Origin: Ostreibacterium oceani
GTDB taxonomy: Bacteria; Pseudomonadota; Gammaproteobacteria; Cardiobacteriales; Ostreibacteriaceae
DNA length: 64,000 nucleotides
Assembly: GCF_009362845.1 (NCBI RefSeq)
Contig: NZ_WHNW01000002.1
Span: forward strand, 248,001 to 312,000
Direction: 5' to 3'
Position 1 is the first letter of the stretch. The number at the start of each line of letters is the position of its first letter. Below are positions 1-8,366 of this stretch, piece by piece. A program made the position numbers and the translations under genes. A model generated the notes under the pieces. That model did no database searches and was not told the DNA's origin. It saw nothing but the letters and a program-made list of their open reading frames with translations.

Positions 1-197
1 TGCCCGTCTGCTGCAACGGTAATCAATACGTTTTTGCTTGCATCTGCTGGATCGGTGGTGCTAGTGGCACTGGACTCTGGCAAAGTGACTTCAATCTGGC
101 CTTGCGAGACAAACGACGCCGTCATCAACACAATAGCCAACAAGACCAACATAATATCAATAAACGGAATGACATTCATTTGATCCACTTTTTTCAT
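1..197 (-). CDS. exbD: ExbD/TolR-family biopolymer transport protein, partial (C-terminal end outside window)
   Basis: Reading the minus strand from the ATG at 197 gives a product starting MKKVDQMNVIPFIDIMLVLL, the usual ExbD/TolR start: a short cytoplasmic N-terminus followed by one membrane segment with the conserved Asp (FIDIMLVLL). After it comes a periplasmic stretch (GQIEVTLPES). ExbD works with ExbB as a proton-driven motor that energises TonB-dependent outer-membrane uptake. Only about 65 residues are in the window; the rest lies beyond position 1. The start codon is one base after the exbB stop codon, so the two genes form an operon. TolR is the alternative family member; the small ExbB next door favours the type-2 ExbB/ExbD pair. 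Confidence 0.85.
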   Translation of the reverse strand, partial: MKKVDQMNVIPFIDIMLVLLAIVLMTASFVSQGQIEVTLPESSATSTTDPADASKNVLITVAADG

Positions 198-198
198 G

Positions 199-648
199 TC
201 AATTACCGCGTGGCGTGCTAAATTGGCTTAACCATTCGGATTTTTTCACCTCAACGCGGCGCAACAAACCGTTATATGCCATAATCGTTGGAATCGCCAC
301 CAAAATACCCACTGCCGTTGCCTTTAGCGCTAACGCCAAGCCAATCATAATTTGCCCCACGACAATCTGACCACCCGCCTCACCGATATCATAAAAGGTA
401 ATCAGGATGCCAACAACCGTCCCTAGCAACCCAACATAAGGCGCATTCGCCCCAATCGTAGACAATGTCGTCAGATGCTGGGTTAGCTGTCGATCTAGGG
501 TATAAACATCATTAAAATCATGGATATTGATGCGCCAATAATAAATTAACCGCTCAATGGTGAGCCACACCGCAATAAACGCCATCACGCCTAAAGAACC
601 CAAAATAGCATAATCAACGTAGTCTTTTAATAGGGCAATCCACTGCAT
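199..648 (-). CDS. exbB: TonB-system energizer ExbB, short type
   Basis: This 149-residue MotA/TolQ/ExbB-family protein has three predicted membrane segments, near residues 15-35, 65-90 and 100-125. The middle region carries the family signature (GANAPYVGLLGTVVGI). The length fits the short ExbB type (about 140-150 residues) and not the roughly 240-residue E. coli ExbB. It should form the pentameric part of the ExbB-ExbD proton channel in the inner membrane. Its stop codon is one base before the exbD start. A tonB gene may lie further downstream outside the window; that is inference. Confidence 0.88.
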   Translation of the reverse strand: MQWIALLKDYVDYAILGSLGVMAFIAVWLTIERLIYYWRINIHDFNDVYTLDRQLTQHLTTLSTIGANAPYVGLLGTVVGILITFYDIGEAGGQIVVGQIMIGLALALKATAVGILVAIPTIMAYNGLLRRVEVKKSEWLSQFSTPRGN

Positions 649-657
649 AATAACAAC

Positions 658-1614
658 CTAATAAGCTTTTGTTTTTTTAAATAATTTACCCTGCAACTGC
701 GCCAAAATAATGCCAGTTAGAATCAAGGCAAAGCCGAGTAATATTTTAACCGTAACGCTTTCGCCCAAAAACATCACGCCAAAGACAAACGCAAATACCG
801 CCTCGGTACTCATAATCAATGCTGCACTCGTCGCATCAATGTGGCGTTGTCCGACGATTTGCAAGGTAAAGGCAAATGCCCCCGAAATAATACCGGTATA
901 AAGAATTGCATCACGAATCCCCCAAATCGTTTCCCAGCTAGGTAGGGTAAAATGCCCAAACAGCGCCAGCACGGCCATCGTGAAAAAACTCAACCCTGAC
1001 ACGGTAATCATTTGAATAATCGCCACATTGAGTACATTGCTATAGCGCGCAAAAATTGCCAACCATAATACCTGTGCCGCCCAACCCAACGCACAAAACA
1101 AGGTCATTACATCACCAATATTAAACGACAACTCAGCGTCTAACGTCCCGTCATGACTGCCTAAAAAATACACCCCGACAAAGGTAATCACAGCACCAAT
1201 CCACACCTCTAGCGGGCAGCGCTGACGAATAAATAACGCCAGTATGGGCACCAATATCATATACAACGAGGTTAAAAACCCCGATTTACCCGCCGTCGTA
1301 TAGGCGAGCCCCCATTGTTGTAAGTTAATACCAATGTACATAAAAAAACCCGCCGCACCACCAACCCACCACGCCGAATACTGCCGTTTTGCCGACTGCA
1401 TCACCGCCGCGCTGGGCTGGAATAGTTTTTTGGGCAATAAGTAAAGCAACAACAAGGCAGGCACGGCAATGCCAAAGCGCAGGGCATTAAACGTCAGGGC
1501 ATCGACCGTTTCTGCCGCGCCTTTTTGAAAGATAAATGCACTCCCCCAAATCATTGCCGTAACGAGCAACAACATCGCACCGTGCAGCCCTGCCAATCGT
1601 GATATCAATGACAT
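658..1614 (-). CDS. DMT-family (EamA) transporter
   Basis: This 318-residue hydrophobic protein has about ten predicted membrane segments in two EamA repeats (roughly residues 15-150 and 165-310). The N-terminal repeat shows the typical start AMIWGSAFIFQKGAAETVDA followed by LTFNALRFGIAVPAL, and the second repeat ends GFALILTGIILAQ. Members of the drug/metabolite transporter superfamily export amino acids, nucleosides or other small metabolites; the substrate cannot be read from sequence. It lies 9 bp upstream of exbB on the same strand and could be co-transcribed with exbBD, although no functional link is known. Confidence 0.85.
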   Translation of the reverse strand: MSLISRLAGLHGAMLLLVTAMIWGSAFIFQKGAAETVDALTFNALRFGIAVPALLLLYLLPKKLFQPSAAVMQSAKRQYSAWWVGGAAGFFMYIGINLQQWGLAYTTAGKSGFLTSLYMILVPILALFIRQRCPLEVWIGAVITFVGVYFLGSHDGTLDAELSFNIGDVMTLFCALGWAAQVLWLAIFARYSNVLNVAIIQMITVSGLSFFTMAVLALFGHFTLPSWETIWGIRDAILYTGIISGAFAFTLQIVGQRHIDATSAALIMSTEAVFAFVFGVMFLGESVTVKILLGFALILTGIILAQLQGKLFKKTKAY

Positions 1615-1738
1615 AATATGTTTTTGGTGTTTTCGTATCGATTGTTAAAAACACCCCCTATTCTAAGCCACAATTTAACAAAGTCAACAAAAAACAAATC
1701 GTTGCTTAGCCGCACGCTCAGATACGGCCGCAACACGA

Positions 1739-2824
1739 CTATGATTCAAGCCCTGTCGCATAGCCCTCGCGGTAACTGGGAAACATCAATTCAAGCCCTA
1801 ACGCCCTAAGGCGCGCATTGCAACAGCGTTTGCCCTGCATGGTTTTGATAGCTTGTGCGGTAATAATCACTTGCTTTGTCGTGGCAATTGCGCTTTTTTC
1901 GGGCAGCATTTCCGCAGCTGCGGCTGATAATCCTACTGGCGATTCTTTAACAGCAAGTCTATTAGCAATATAATCATAGACTTCATGCAATGGCGCAGGG
2001 CAATCATCACTAGCCAAATACACCGAATCCAGTGCGTGACCTTGCCGCGCACGGCTTAATAACAAGACCAATGCAGCCACACAGTCGTTTTCGTGGATGC
2101 GGTTAGTCCAGTATGGTGGCGTGCGCTGTACTGGCGTGCCACGAGCGACGTTTTTCAGCATGCGATTGCGGGCATTACCATAAATCCCTGAAAATCTAAC
2201 AATGACCGAATTCGGCAAGGCGGACTGCACCAAATCTTCGCCAAACAACAGCCACTTCGAGCGATAATCATGCGCGCTGGTTGGGCTGGCTTCATCCACC
2301 CATTCACCGTTATCTTGACCATAAACACGGGTCGATGAAACCAACACAAACAATGGGGCAGCCGATTGACGCACCGATTGTCGCGCCGATTGACGCGCCG
2401 CGCATTGCTGGGCGAATGTCACGGTATGCTGCAACATTGTCTCATAAACCGCTTGATACCCTGCGTCGCTGTATTCGCTAGGTGTCACGGTAAAGACTAT
2501 CGCTTCTATCGTTGTATCGCCCGTTGCTTGCATCGCTGCATCAACCGTTACGCCATCCGTTACGCCATCCGTTACGCCATCCGTTACGCCATCCGTTACG
2601 CCATCCGTTACGCCATCCGTTACGCCATCCGTTACGCCATCCGTTACGCCATCCGTCACATCCAGCGCATCAAACGCCGTTGGCCGTTGCAAGTCGGCAT
2701 AAATCATCTTAAACGGACTCGATATCGGCGTCCGCTTAATGCCCACCACCGACTGCCCTGCCGCACTCAGCGCGGTGCCTAACTGCATCCCCAACTGCCC
2801 ACATCCTACCAATAAAATTGCCAT
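1739..2824 (-). CDS. NAD(P)-dependent epimerase/dehydratase-like (SDR) protein with nine VTDG repeats
   Basis: The N-terminus MAILLVGCGQLGMQLG is a Rossmann nucleotide-binding loop (GxxGxxG). LVSSTRVYGQ near residue 165 matches the catalytic strand and Tyr region of extended SDR enzymes, close to the YeeZ-type epimerase-like family. The C-terminal half (NRIHENDCVAALVLLL) fits substrate-domain motifs of that group. The substrate is unknown. The oddity is residues of about 55-95, where a four-residue VTDG unit is repeated nine times without change at DNA level, plus one degenerate VTVD. It follows the strand that normally precedes the NAD-contacting loop, so the insert probably lies on the surface. 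A second low-complexity patch (RQSARQSVRQSA) sits near residue 150. Confidence 0.8.
   Translation of the reverse strand: MAILLVGCGQLGMQLGTALSAAGQSVVGIKRTPISSPFKMIYADLQRPTAFDALDVTDGVTDGVTDGVTDGVTDGVTDGVTDGVTDGVTDGVTVDAAMQATGDTTIEAIVFTVTPSEYSDAGYQAVYETMLQHTVTFAQQCAARQSARQSVRQSAAPLFVLVSSTRVYGQDNGEWVDEASPTSAHDYRSKWLLFGEDLVQSALPNSVIVRFSGIYGNARNRMLKNVARGTPVQRTPPYWTNRIHENDCVAALVLLLSRARQGHALDSVYLASDDCPAPLHEVYDYIANRLAVKESPVGLSAAAAEMLPEKSAIATTKQVIITAQAIKTMQGKRCCNARLRALGLELMFPSYREGYATGLES
2547..2654 (-). repeat. 12-bp tandem repeat, 9 perfect copies, inside the SDR gene
   Basis: The plus-strand unit GTTACGCCATCC is repeated nine times head to tail with no mismatch. On the coding strand each copy reads Val-Thr-Asp-Gly. 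The period is four codons, so copy-number change by slippage would alter protein length but not the reading frame. Confidence 0.95.
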
Positions 2825-2922
2825 TGCTTGATTGCCCCTGCTTTTTGTCGCACGCTGTTAATTAACGATTGAAAGTTGTACCAGACTCTTCCTAATATCC
2901 CCCCAAACCATTTCGCTGAAAC

Positions 2923-3252
2923 TTACGATTTTAGCTTGGGGTTTTGTTGGTGGCGGTTATGATCGCGCTGTGTTTTTAGTGCCAGCTTCGCGTCAAATGC
3001 GACCTGTAAATCCACGCCCGTTTGATTTGCTAGACACAGCACGACAAACAGCACATCGGCTAATTCTTCGCCTAAATCCTTGTCTTTATCGCTGGGTTTT
3101 TCGCTTTGTTCGCCATAGCGCCTCGCAATGATACGCGCCACTTCACCGACCTCTTCGGTCAGTTGCGCCATATTGGTTAGCTCATTAAAGTAACGCACAC
3201 CATGCGCTTTAATCCAATCATCGACGGCTTGTTGGGCATTTTCAATATTCAT
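2923..3252 (-). CDS. MazG-like nucleotide pyrophosphohydrolase
   Basis: This 109-residue all-alpha protein carries the MazG metal-binding pattern: an EEVGE motif near residue 33 and DLGEELADVLFVVLCLA near residue 60. These acidic residues bind Mg and hydrolyse nucleoside triphosphates to the monophosphate and pyrophosphate. The single-domain length fits the small house-cleaning MazG-like group rather than two-domain E. coli MazG. The tail (DHNRHQQNPKLKS) is poorly conserved. It is transcribed leftward and stands alone; moaC starts divergently to the right. Confidence 0.85.
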   Translation of the reverse strand: MNIENAQQAVDDWIKAHGVRYFNELTNMAQLTEEVGEVARIIARRYGEQSEKPSDKDKDLGEELADVLFVVLCLANQTGVDLQVAFDAKLALKTQRDHNRHQQNPKLKS

Positions 3253-3357
3253 GTTATCCTGTCGTTAGTGTGTTTTATTCAATGGTTATTATTATCCCAC
3301 GGTTATTTTATCCTAGGGTTTAACCACTCATCATATCATAGCATCTTAGACAAGACC

Positions 3358-3405
3358 GATACTAACAACGATACTAACACCCATGCTAACACCCATACTA
3401 ACACC
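3358..3405. repeat. 12-bp tandem array upstream of moaC
   Basis: Four 12-bp units of the form GATACTAACACC / CATACTAACACC follow each other with one to three differences. The array overlaps the upstream extension of the moaC reading frame and translates there as Thr/Pro-rich filler, which argues that translation starts after it. Confidence 0.85.
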
Positions 3406-3424
3406 GACACCGATTCCACCGCCT

Positions 3425-3970
3425 ATGCATTCAGATACCCCACACAACGACAAAAACAGTCAACACACAACCAACGCGCAATGCACTGAAACAACACTGA
3501 CGCACTTTACCCCTAGCGGTGAAGCCCACATGGTCAGCATTAGCGATAAATCCGATAGTCACCGCCAAGCTATCGCCGAAGGTCAAATCCACGTCTCAGA
3601 AGCCGTACAACGCCTCATTATTGACCATGGCCACAAAAAAGGCGACGTCCTTGGGATTGCCCGCATCGCGGCTATCATGGCGGCCAAAAAAACAGCAGAC
3701 ATTATCCCGCTGTGCCACCCTATTCCCATTACCCATATCCACGTAGATTTTGATTACACCAGCACACAAATCATTCGCTGCACCGTCACCTGCGACACCA
3801 TTGGCAAAACGGGCATCGAAATGGAGGCATTGACCGCGTGCAGCGCGGCGCTGCTCACCATATACGACATGTGCAAGGCTGTCGATAAATCCATGACCAT
3901 TGAATCCATTCGTTTAGTCAAAAAAACGGGGGGGAAATCGGGGGATTTTTCGGCAACCGAATGCCAGTAA
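3425..3970 (+). CDS. moaC: Cyclic pyranopterin monophosphate synthase MoaC
   Basis: MoaC converts the MoaA product (3',8-cyclo-7,8-dihydro-GTP) to cyclic pyranopterin monophosphate in molybdenum cofactor synthesis. Conserved blocks are present in order: LTHFTPSGEAHMV, the active-site PLCHPI, GKTGIEMEALTA, and DMCKAVDK with the catalytic Asp and Lys. The frame is open upstream of the conserved start through a 12-bp repeat array, so an in-frame ATG at 3383 is possible. I use the ATG at 3425, after the array; neither has a convincing ribosome binding site. About 20 residues precede the normal MoaC start, so the true start is uncertain. fdhD, also needed for a molybdoenzyme, lies 6 kb away. Confidence 0.9.
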   Translation: MHSDTPHNDKNSQHTTNAQCTETTLTHFTPSGEAHMVSISDKSDSHRQAIAEGQIHVSEAVQRLIIDHGHKKGDVLGIARIAAIMAAKKTADIIPLCHPIPITHIHVDFDYTSTQIIRCTVTCDTIGKTGIEMEALTACSAALLTIYDMCKAVDKSMTIESIRLVKKTGGKSGDFSATECQ

Positions 3971-4071
3971 CTGAATGTGACATTATTTCTGCTATACTGA
4001 TAATCAATAGAACAATCTTTAACCATCTTTAGCCATCTTTAACCACTTTCAATAACCAAAGGACAAACCGC

Positions 4072-5463
4072 ATGAAAATTGAATTTTACGGCGCCGCTTC
4101 GGGTACAGTGACTGGTTCTTGCCATATTTTGCACGTTGGACAGCATAAAATCTTACTCGATTGTGGCCTCATTCAAGGCTCGCGCCAGGCATTCGAGCAA
4201 AACCGTGAACCCTTTCCGTTTGAGCCCTCAGCCATTGATGCCGTAATTTTGTCTCATGCGCATATTGATCACTCTGGACGCCTACCGCGCTTAGTCAAAG
4301 AAGGCTACCACGGCACCATACATACACACAACGCGACCGTGGATTTATGTGAGATTCTATTCAAAGACTCCGCCAAACTCGCCCAATACGACGCCGAGCG
4401 TTACAACAAAAAAAACAAAGGCAAACGCCCGCTATACCCGCTGTATGATTTAAGCGATGTGGACGATACCCTAAAAAAGTTCAACGGGCATAGCTATCAA
4501 GCATGGTTTGAGCCTTTAGCAGGGATTAAAGTCCGTTTTCACGACGCAGGGCATATTTTGGGCTCAGCCATCGTCGAGCTCATCATTAACGAAGACGGCA
4601 ACGAAAAAACCATCGTGTTTAGCGGCGATATTGGTCAGTTTAACTCACCCATTTTGCAAGACCCGACACTGCTTGAAAAAGCCGATATTGTCCTAATGGA
4701 ATCGACCTACGGTGGCCGTGAACACAAAGCACGCGAAAACACCTATACCGAAATCGGCGAGATTATTGCCAGCGCCTCCGCTGACCAAGGCAACATCCTA
4801 ATCCCTGCATTTTCAGTCGGCAGAACACAAGAAATCCTCTACCAACTCGTGGAGCACTACGATGAGTGGCAGATTGACAATTGGGCGACTTACCTCGACT
4901 CACCTATGGCGATTGAAGCCAGCAAAGTGTACTGGGACTTCAAACACCTGCATGACAATGATGCCAAGCGCCTACTGGGGGATTTTGGTAACAAAATACC
5001 GCTCCCCAACTATAAACGCACCGTCACACCCGCTGAGTCCAAGCACCTCAATACCATCGAATCGGGCTGTATTTTTATCGCAGGCTCGGGCATGTGTAAC
5101 GGCGGTCGTATCATCCACCACCTCCGCCACAACATTACACGCCCCGAATGCCATGTCATTATTGTGGGTTACCAAGCAGGTGGCACGTTAGGTCGTCGTT
5201 TAGTCAATGGTGAAAAGCGCATCAAAATGTTTGGTGAATGGCTAGAGGTCAAGGCACAAATCCACACAGTAGGCGGTTTATCCGCACACGCTGACCAAGC
5301 CGATATGTTTAAGTGGTTAAGCCATTTCAAAACCAAACCCGATGTTTATTTGGTGCATGGCGAAGACGACAGCCGTCAGGCATTCAAAGACCACGTTGAG
5401 CAACATACCGACCTCACCGTACACTGCCCCGTCGCAGGTGACGTGGTGATGCTTGATGGCTAA
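4072..5463 (+). CDS. Metallo-beta-lactamase fold / beta-CASP hydrolase with RNA specificity domain
   Basis: The 463-residue product has the MBL motif HAHIDHSGRLPRL near residue 63, a second metal-site region (FHDAGHILGSAIVEL near 160, FSGDIGQ near 185) and the beta-CASP middle domain. The C-terminal RNA-metabolising segment has GSGMCNGGRI, GYQAGGTLGRR and GGLSAHADQ, ending with VHGEDDSRQAF. This is the Cft2/YSH1-like group of predicted RNA-processing exonucleases or endonucleases; its role in gammaproteobacteria is poorly known. AAGGACA 6 bp before the ATG is a good ribosome binding site. The leader just upstream holds decaying 10-bp repeats of AACCATCTTT. Confidence 0.9.
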   Translation: MKIEFYGAASGTVTGSCHILHVGQHKILLDCGLIQGSRQAFEQNREPFPFEPSAIDAVILSHAHIDHSGRLPRLVKEGYHGTIHTHNATVDLCEILFKDSAKLAQYDAERYNKKNKGKRPLYPLYDLSDVDDTLKKFNGHSYQAWFEPLAGIKVRFHDAGHILGSAIVELIINEDGNEKTIVFSGDIGQFNSPILQDPTLLEKADIVLMESTYGGREHKARENTYTEIGEIIASASADQGNILIPAFSVGRTQEILYQLVEHYDEWQIDNWATYLDSPMAIEASKVYWDFKHLHDNDAKRLLGDFGNKIPLPNYKRTVTPAESKHLNTIESGCIFIAGSGMCNGGRIIHHLRHNITRPECHVIIVGYQAGGTLGRRLVNGEKRIKMFGEWLEVKAQIHTVGGLSAHADQADMFKWLSHFKTKPDVYLVHGEDDSRQAFKDHVEQHTDLTVHCPVAGDVVMLDG

Positions 5464-5531
5464 GTACTTGATAGCTAATACTTGGTGGCTAATGAATTGA
5501 TGTTCAATCACTTGATGACTAATCGTTTGGC

Positions 5532-5756
5532 ATGAATAAAATCAATCAGATCAACCCAAATAAACTACTAAACAGTAAATGGACCGCGGTGACGCCGATA
5601 AATAAAGAAAAACACTTTTTAGTCTCTGATATTGAATTCAACGAAGCGGGCGCAGTCGTTTCGTGTTGCATTGAGGCCGTTATCTCAAAGCGAGTGATGC
5701 CTATCAACTGGCAAGATTTGCAAAACGAAAGTCTGTGGATTTATGGCTGGAAATAA
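5532..5756 (+). CDS. Small Trp-rich protein, TIGR02450 type
   Basis: This 74-residue protein matches the conserved small Trp-rich family by its pattern NPNKLLNSKWTAVTPINKEK, then HFLVSDI, IEAVISKRVMPINWQDL and a C-terminal ESLWIYGWK. The function is unknown; family members are common as stand-alone genes in gammaproteobacteria. It follows the beta-CASP gene by 68 bp made of loosely repeated TTGATGGCTAAT-like units and may be co-transcribed with it. No signal peptide or membrane segment is visible. Confidence 0.85.
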   Translation: MNKINQINPNKLLNSKWTAVTPINKEKHFLVSDIEFNEAGAVVSCCIEAVISKRVMPINWQDLQNESLWIYGWK

Positions 5757-5835
5757 TGTGGCAATAACGCTGGCAATGGCGTGGCAATAACGTGAAAATT
5801 CGATAGTTTTGCCGATAGTATCGCCGACACTCTCA

Positions 5836-7572
5836 CTAAAAATACGACCATAAATCACTCGCCCGCAGTGTTTTACCGCCCGCTTTATTGACGCTATGCC
5901 GTTTTTTCTCTGCACAATAATCATCCGCTGCTAACCCATGACGATAGACACCTTGTAGCGCGGCATCTAGCGGCGTATAGCCTTGCGCTAACAAGCCACT
6001 AATCACCCCCGCCAATACATCGCCCGTACCCGCCGTTGCCAAATTCACATTGCCACTTTCGTTAATCCAGACGCTATTGCCATCACTAATCAACGTACCC
6101 GCGCCTTTTAGTACCGCAATACAGCGATAAGTCTGCGCCAATTGCTTGACGATTGCTGGCTTATCTTGTCGCACGGCAGCAACCGTTATTTGTAATAATC
6201 TCGCGGCTTCACCCTCGTGTGGGGTTATTACCGCAATCGCGTTTTCCAAGCGATTGGCACTATGATTGTCACTATTAGCCAAATGATACAAGCCATCGGC
6301 ATCAATTAATAATCGCTGGTTTGTAGTCAACCGTTCCGTCACGGTCTTAAACTGCGCCCAACCCCAATCGTCTCTCCCCAACCCTGGACCTAAGCAAATA
6401 GCGTTAAAGCAAATGGACGCGTCGATGGCATGTAAATCATGACAGCGCATCACCTCATACAGCGGCGTCCCATCGAGATGAAACTGCGATTGATAATCAG
6501 GGTGTGCGTATAGGCTAGATTTTCCTGCGCCGACTTTTAGCGCGCTGACCGCCGCGAGTGCTGCGCCCCCAAACATGCCTTGACCACCGCCGATGGTCAG
6601 TACGTGACCAAAGTCACCCTTGTGTTGATTGCCCGAGCTAAATCGCCTAGATTGACCAGATTGACCAGATTGCCTAGATTGGCCAGATTGATTAAGTTGT
6701 TGTTGCCGCCGTCGTTCGTCTGCACCACAGTGATATACGCGATGATATACGCAGTGATAGCGAACCACGGTTGCCTCGGCTAGATTTGCAGGCAGCACAG
6801 CCCCAAGCGTGGCAACCACGACCTGACCTGATAGCCCTTTGCCGTCTGCTGTGTGCAAACCGATTTTATCACCGATAAACGTCACCGTCATATCAGCCTG
6901 CACGGCATTTAGGTCAGCACCCTCAATACTGTCAATACTGTCAATGTCACCCGCCTCGTCTGCGACATCAGTATAAGCTTGCCCTGTATCACAGCGCAGA
7001 CCACTCGGCACATCGACCGCGACCACTGCCGCCGCGTTAGCCTGATTAATGGCACGAATTGCCCATTGTGCGTCACCTGTCGGTGGCCTATCCAGCCCAA
7101 TACCGAATATTGCATCGATAATGACATCGGTGGGTTGGCTTTGCCACTTCGCGACAGGCACGATCGGCACGCCACTGTCTTGCGCCATTTGATACGCTTG
7201 TGCGGCATCGCCTGTGAACGGTGGCAATGATTGTGAACGTGGCTGATCAAACACCGTGTAGCAAATAACCGCCTGCCCTTGTTGTTTTAATCGTGCTGCC
7301 AGCACTAGTCCGTCACCCGCGTTATTACCGCAACCCAATACCACACGATATGTGCCTCTATTCTCAGCTCTATTCTCAGTTATATTTTCGGCTGCATTTT
7401 CGTCCACATTGTCTGTTAAGTGTTTTGCTAGCGGAAAACATTCATTGATGACCGTTAACAACGCCTCAGCAGCGCGTTGCATAATCGCAAAGCTATCGTG
7501 GTGTGCAAATAATTGGGTTTCGCCTTGACGAATTTGCGCGGCATCGTACAGAGGCGTTTCAACGCGTTGCAT
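5836..7572 (-). CDS. nnrED: Bifunctional NAD(P)H-hydrate epimerase / ADP-dependent NAD(P)H-hydrate dehydratase
   Basis: This two-domain repair enzyme (578 residues) epimerises and dehydrates damaged NAD(P)H. The N-terminal epimerase part shows GCGNNAGDGLVLAARL near residue 80, DAIFGIGLDRPPTG near 150 and AVDVPSGLRCDTG near 185. The C-terminal kinase-like dehydratase shows GGGQGMFGGAALAA, ITPHEGEAARLL and the catalytic AGTGDVLAGVISG near 530. The ATG at 7572 overlaps the ampD stop codon (TGATG), so translation is probably coupled. Between the domains lies a linker of five near-identical 9-bp units (QSGQSRQSGQ type); shorter duplications (IDSIDSI, AENITENRAENR) occur in the epimerase half. The E. 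coli homologue is YjeF (Nnr). Confidence 0.93.
   Translation of the reverse strand: MQRVETPLYDAAQIRQGETQLFAHHDSFAIMQRAAEALLTVINECFPLAKHLTDNVDENAAENITENRAENRGTYRVVLGCGNNAGDGLVLAARLKQQGQAVICYTVFDQPRSQSLPPFTGDAAQAYQMAQDSGVPIVPVAKWQSQPTDVIIDAIFGIGLDRPPTGDAQWAIRAINQANAAAVVAVDVPSGLRCDTGQAYTDVADEAGDIDSIDSIEGADLNAVQADMTVTFIGDKIGLHTADGKGLSGQVVVATLGAVLPANLAEATVVRYHCVYHRVYHCGADERRRQQQLNQSGQSRQSGQSGQSRRFSSGNQHKGDFGHVLTIGGGQGMFGGAALAAVSALKVGAGKSSLYAHPDYQSQFHLDGTPLYEVMRCHDLHAIDASICFNAICLGPGLGRDDWGWAQFKTVTERLTTNQRLLIDADGLYHLANSDNHSANRLENAIAVITPHEGEAARLLQITVAAVRQDKPAIVKQLAQTYRCIAVLKGAGTLISDGNSVWINESGNVNLATAGTGDVLAGVISGLLAQGYTPLDAALQGVYRHGLAADDYCAEKKRHSVNKAGGKTLRASDLWSYF
6649..6693 (-). repeat. 9-bp tandem array in the NnrE-NnrD interdomain linker
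   Basis: Five units related to AGATTGACC lie head to tail. On the coding strand they give the Gln-Ser-Gly / Gln-Ser-Arg triplets of the linker between the two enzyme domains. The period of three codons keeps the frame. Confidence 0.85.
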
Positions 7573-8243
7573 CACCGCAACCCATCCGCCGCTGTCGATT
7601 CTAAGTGCAGTTTCTCAGGCAGTTTCTCAGGCACAGGAATACCAAAGGGCATCAAATAGCGCGCCCAATCAAATGACGGCCCCGGATCTGTTTTGCGGTC
7701 TGGCGCGATATGTTCATGCCCGACAATATGCGTACCGATGGCAGGATAGTGCGCCACCAAGGCTTGCGTTAGTGCTTGTAACGCAGCGTACTGCCCGTAA
7801 CGATACGCAACATCGCCCGTGCCTTCTAATTCAATCCCGATAGCAAAATCATTACAGTGAGTACGACCTTGATAACTAGACTGCCCCGCATGCCATGCAC
7901 GGTCATTAAAATTGACCAACTGGACAATCTCGCCATTGCGGCGAATCAAGCAATGCGCCGATACACGCATATCGGCGATTTGTGCATAAAATGGGTGCTG
8001 TGTTGTATCTAGCCTGTTGGTGAAGAAGTCACACACGGCATTGCCACCAAACACCCCAGGTGGTAACGAAATATGGTGAATCACTAATAACGAAACACCG
8101 CAAGGCCGCGCATCAAAATTAGGCGAAGGGCAATGCTTCACGGCGTGGGCGCGGGCAATCCAGCCATCGTCAATCGACAATACCGACGAGGGCAATTGCT
8201 GATTGAATGATAATGGATTAAATGGCATGGCTAGGTTTATCAC
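7572..8243 (-). CDS. ampD: 1,6-anhydro-N-acetylmuramyl-L-alanine amidase AmpD
   Basis: AmpD cuts the amide bond between anhydro-muramic acid and the stem peptide during cytoplasmic murein recycling. The match to the family is close: LLVIHHISLPPGVFGG with the first Zn ligand His, MRVSAHCLIRRNGEIVQLV, NDRAWHAG, FAIGIELEG, and GHEHIAPDRKTDPGPSFDW with the other ligands His and Asp. The first start in frame is GTG at 8243; the ATG at 8228 is an alternative, and neither has a good ribosome binding site. A 12-bp duplication (GCAGTTTCTCAG twice, 7607-7630) near the 3' end yields PEKLPEKL. The stop overlaps the nnrED start. Confidence 0.93.
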   Translation of the reverse strand: MINLAMPFNPLSFNQQLPSSVLSIDDGWIARAHAVKHCPSPNFDARPCGVSLLVIHHISLPPGVFGGNAVCDFFTNRLDTTQHPFYAQIADMRVSAHCLIRRNGEIVQLVNFNDRAWHAGQSSYQGRTHCNDFAIGIELEGTGDVAYRYGQYAALQALTQALVAHYPAIGTHIVGHEHIAPDRKTDPGPSFDWARYLMPFGIPVPEKLPEKLHLESTAADGLR

Positions 8244-8366
8244 CGTTTGGGTCTCTAATCGACAGTATACCGTCTTACGATACCACCAATCTCGATAAGA
8301 TTCAAAGTCTGTTGACAGGCCTCAGCTAATCACTCAACCAGCCTCGTTTTTTACTAATGCTTTTTA

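Noticed and set aside
2547-2654. CRISPR array
   Set aside because: Units are 12 bp with no spacers; no cas genes in the window.
2547-2654. Phase-variation switch
   Set aside because: The 12-bp period is a multiple of three, so copy changes do not shift the frame; only length variation is possible.
2366-2782. Plus-strand frame with a nine-fold RYAI repeat opposite the SDR gene
   Set aside because: It is the antisense reading of the 12-bp array; any open frame through a 12-bp unit stays open. No start signal or family match.
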